From NCBI GenBank assembly GCA_000697335.1, contig JNEM01006336.1:1-10221 (forward strand): 10,221 bases of DNA. The letters run 5' to 3'. Source of the DNA: Conidiobolus incongruus B7586. Taxonomy: Eukaryota; Entomophthoromycota; Entomophthoromycetes; Entomophthorales; Conidiobolaceae. A program made the translations under genes and the position numbers. This document shows, piece after piece, positions 8,469-10,221 of this stretch. Numbering within the stretch: position 1 is the first letter of the stretch; each line of letters opens with the position of its first letter. A model generated the notes under the pieces. The model ran no database searches, was not told where the DNA came from, and was given only the letters and a program-made list of their open reading frames with translations.

Positions 8469-8836
8469 TATTTTATTGAAAACTCTTAATTTATTAACAA
8501 TAATTTTTGTCAATTAATTCTTTCTAAAATAATTTTAAATTTTATTTGAGATTATAAATATTTTATATTCTCAATGATTTAAAATATCAAAAAATATTGA
8601 AATATTAAAAAAATATTATTTAATTTAAAAATTTTAAAATTTTTGGAGAAAAGAGTATAATTAATATTAATTTTATTAATAAATGTTATATATAAATATT
8701 TTGATTTTTGATATTTAATTCTAAATATAGTTTCAAAATACTCCAAATCCCATAATTTAATATATTAAAATTACCTATATTTAAATCTGTTCAAATTGAA
8801 TTATATTCATTTTGATTTTAGAATAATTAAATAAAA

Positions 8837-9581
8837 ATGGTAATTAATAATCATAAATATAAAAATCAAAAACTCATATAAATTAATATATTATATAATA
8901 TAAATATTAATAAATAAATTTTAGCCTAACAATAAACGTCATAATTTAAAAGATATTAAAAAGAAGGATAAGGCGCATCCTTACTCCAGAAAGGCTTCCC
9001 AAATTCAGAGAGCTATTGAGCGCAATATTAAAGTAGAAAAGAAGAAAATGTCGAGATTTTCAGGTCCCCATATGAAAAGTACTATTCACTCTAAATTCAA
9101 ACCTACAAATTTCTAACATAATTTTAGGAGCTGAAAGATTTCTATGGTTCCGTCACGCTTTGGACGAGGCAGTCGCCAGTGCTACTATTGAAGAAGTTCA
9201 CGATTTAATTCAAACTTATTTGGAGCGCAACGAAGATGAAGTTAATTCTAATTCCAAAAGTTTTCAAGCTGATATGATTAAATTACAAGCTGCTAAAGAA
9301 TTAAAAGAGTATGAAGTTGAAGGCTTTGGTAATTTTTAAAATATCAAATAATTATAATAACTTTAATTAATAATATAAATTTAGAATTACCAGATTTAAC
9401 AAATCCAAAAAATGTTAAAATATTAAGGTAAATCTTTAAAAAAATGATTTAATTAAATATTTTTTTAAAAAAATTAATAAATTTTAGGGAATGGGATGGA
9501 GATATTAATTCAATTCAATCTATCAAATCTATAACAGTTACAAAACCTAAAAATTTGGAAAATTTACCCCTTCCTATATAA
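8837..9581 (+). CDS. TMA16: Translation machinery-associated protein 16 (TMA16), five exons
   Basis: TMA16 is a small basic protein associated with nuclear pre-60S ribosomal particles and found with the translation machinery in yeast and human. The exons are 8837-8839, 8925-9078, 9128-9328, 9385-9427 and 9488-9581, giving 164 residues in one frame; no exon is long enough to stand out alone. The N-terminus is Lys-rich (PNNKRHNLKDIKKKDK), followed by the family motif HPYSRKASQIQR at 19-30, AERFLWFRHALDE at 54-66 (compare GEKLQWFQNHLD in human), an EEVHDLIQTYLERNEDE helix, and the C-terminal signature LPDLTNPKNVKILREWDG at 121-138. A stop lies directly before CCT at 8925 in the unspliced frame, so the start must come from a spliced exon; the ATG at 8837 abuts a good donor and gives the usual MPN beginning. 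The first coding exon is thus just ATG. The start codon and the donor of intron 2 are the least certain parts. Confidence 0.9.
8840..8924 (+). other. TMA16 intron 1 directly after the start codon (85 nt)
   Basis: The intron starts GTAATT (the same donor as PUS4 intron 3 and TMA16 intron 3) and ends TTTTAG. It is phase 0, between ATG and the second codon CCT, and is the longest intron in the window. If retained, translation would stop after 14 codons at 8881. Confidence 0.72.
9079..9127 (+). other. TMA16 intron 2 (49 nt)
   Basis: The intron starts GTACTA and ends TTTTAG, with a clear branch site CTAAC at 9113-9117. It is phase 1. An alternative donor GTCCCC at 9064 is also in frame and would remove five more residues (GPHMK), but it fits the window's GTA donors poorly. 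Confidence 0.75.
9329..9384 (+). other. TMA16 intron 3 (56 nt)
   Basis: The intron starts GTAATT and ends TTTAG, phase 1. Removal joins YEVEGF to ELPDLTNPKN, as in TMA16 relatives. Confidence 0.9.
9428..9487 (+). other. TMA16 intron 4 (60 nt)
   Basis: The intron starts GTAAAT and ends TTTTAG, phase 2. Removal joins NVKIL to REWDGD. The preceding exon is only 43 nt. Confidence 0.9.
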
Positions 9582-10221
9582 TTAAATTATTAGACTTATT
9601 AAAATAGACTTTAGTTAAGATGAAAATTTAAATATATATATATATATATATTATTTTGATTTATTTATTTTTTTATAATATATATTGATCAAAATAATTA
9701 TTAATTAGCATTAATAATTAATGAAATTCATTTTTATATTGATTTATTTTGAATTTTAAAATTTAGAAAATATTAATCATTATATAATTATATAAATTAA
9801 TTTTTCAGTAAATTATACTTATGTATCAATTGATAATATATCATTTAATAAAAACTGATAAAAATTTTTATTCCAATAATTATAAAGCTTTCATTCGATT
9901 AGGATATCAAAATGGATATTAACCAAATTTCAAAATTTAATGAGTATTTGATTGTAAATTGAGTTAATGTTTAATGATAATAAATATCTTAATATATTAT
10001 TAATTAGGATAATTATTTTTTATTATATGATAAAATATAAATTACTGTTTTTAATTATTATAAATAATATTTTTTATCATTAAGAATATTAAATTTGAAA
10101 ATTAATTTAATCTTTTATTATTAGTTGAAAAATATTTATTTATAAATAAATTAATAATATTTTATTTTAATTTATTTTTATATAATAATATAATTTAGGA
10201 TTCCAAATTTATATTATTTGT
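9582..10221. other. AT-rich 3' flank with no gene seen
   Basis: These 640 bases to the right edge contain the TMA16 downstream region and a dinucleotide repeat. I see no reading frame, RNA gene or mobile element. Confidence 0.6.
9632..9651. repeat. (AT)10 microsatellite
   Basis: Ten uninterrupted AT dinucleotides, about 50 nt downstream of the TMA16 stop. It is probably length-variable between strains and lies in or just after the 3' untranslated region. Confidence 0.9.

Larger units (their letters stand above)
7505..8836. other. Extremely AT-rich spacer
   Basis: This 1.3 kb spacer contains the RNase 3' flank and the TMA16 5' flank. It is the most AT-rich long stretch in the window, with many A and T runs and nearly palindromic patches such as 8627-8644. 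Two short tandem repeats are listed separately. I found no coding frame, RNA gene or recognisable transposon in it. Confidence 0.6.

Noticed and set aside
1-10221. A biosynthetic, defence or other functional gene cluster.
   Set aside because: The five identified genes belong to unrelated processes, are separated by long spacers and have no shared regulatory motif that I can see.

Overview
The window looks like nuclear DNA of an intron-bearing, very AT-rich fungus. The evidence is short introns (49-85 nt, four of eight exactly 56 nt, starting GTA and ending TAG), fungal-type enzymes, and gene islands of moderate GC separated by spacers made almost entirely of A and T. The secreted RNase closely resembles Rhizopus RNase Rh as I remember it. 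That, with the base composition, suggests an early-diverging lineage such as Mucoromycota or Zoopagomycota/Entomophthoromycotina. This placement is an inference and not secure.

Layout from left to right. Positions 1-489 (minus strand) hold the first 163 codons of a conspicuously GC-rich reading frame that runs off the left edge. It may be an ORF1/Gag-like nucleic-acid-binding protein of a retroelement, but this is unproven. Positions 1033-1887 (minus) encode an intronless hydroxymethylpyrimidine (phosphate) kinase of thiamine synthesis (THI20/ThiD type, without the TenA domain). After a 1.4 kb spacer come four plus-strand genes: aspartate-semialdehyde dehydrogenase (HOM2 type, two exons, 3272-4422), the tRNA U55 pseudouridine synthase PUS4 (four exons, 4769-5765), a secreted RNase T2 (intronless, 6770-7504), and TMA16, a 60S-biogenesis/translation-machinery-associated protein (five exons, 8837-9581). 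TMA16 contains no long open frame and was assembled here from its splice sites.

The genes do not form a pathway cluster. They are ordinary housekeeping and secreted-enzyme genes, each with its own spacer. The most notable points are a perfect ATGAGTCAT Gcn4/CPC1-type site 146 nt upstream of the aspartate-semialdehyde dehydrogenase start, an intron placed directly after the TMA16 start codon so that the first coding exon is only ATG, the compositional break at the left-edge reading frame, and very uniform intron length. I found no RNA gene, CRISPR array, riboswitch or defence-like system, and nothing here clearly represents a new biological system.
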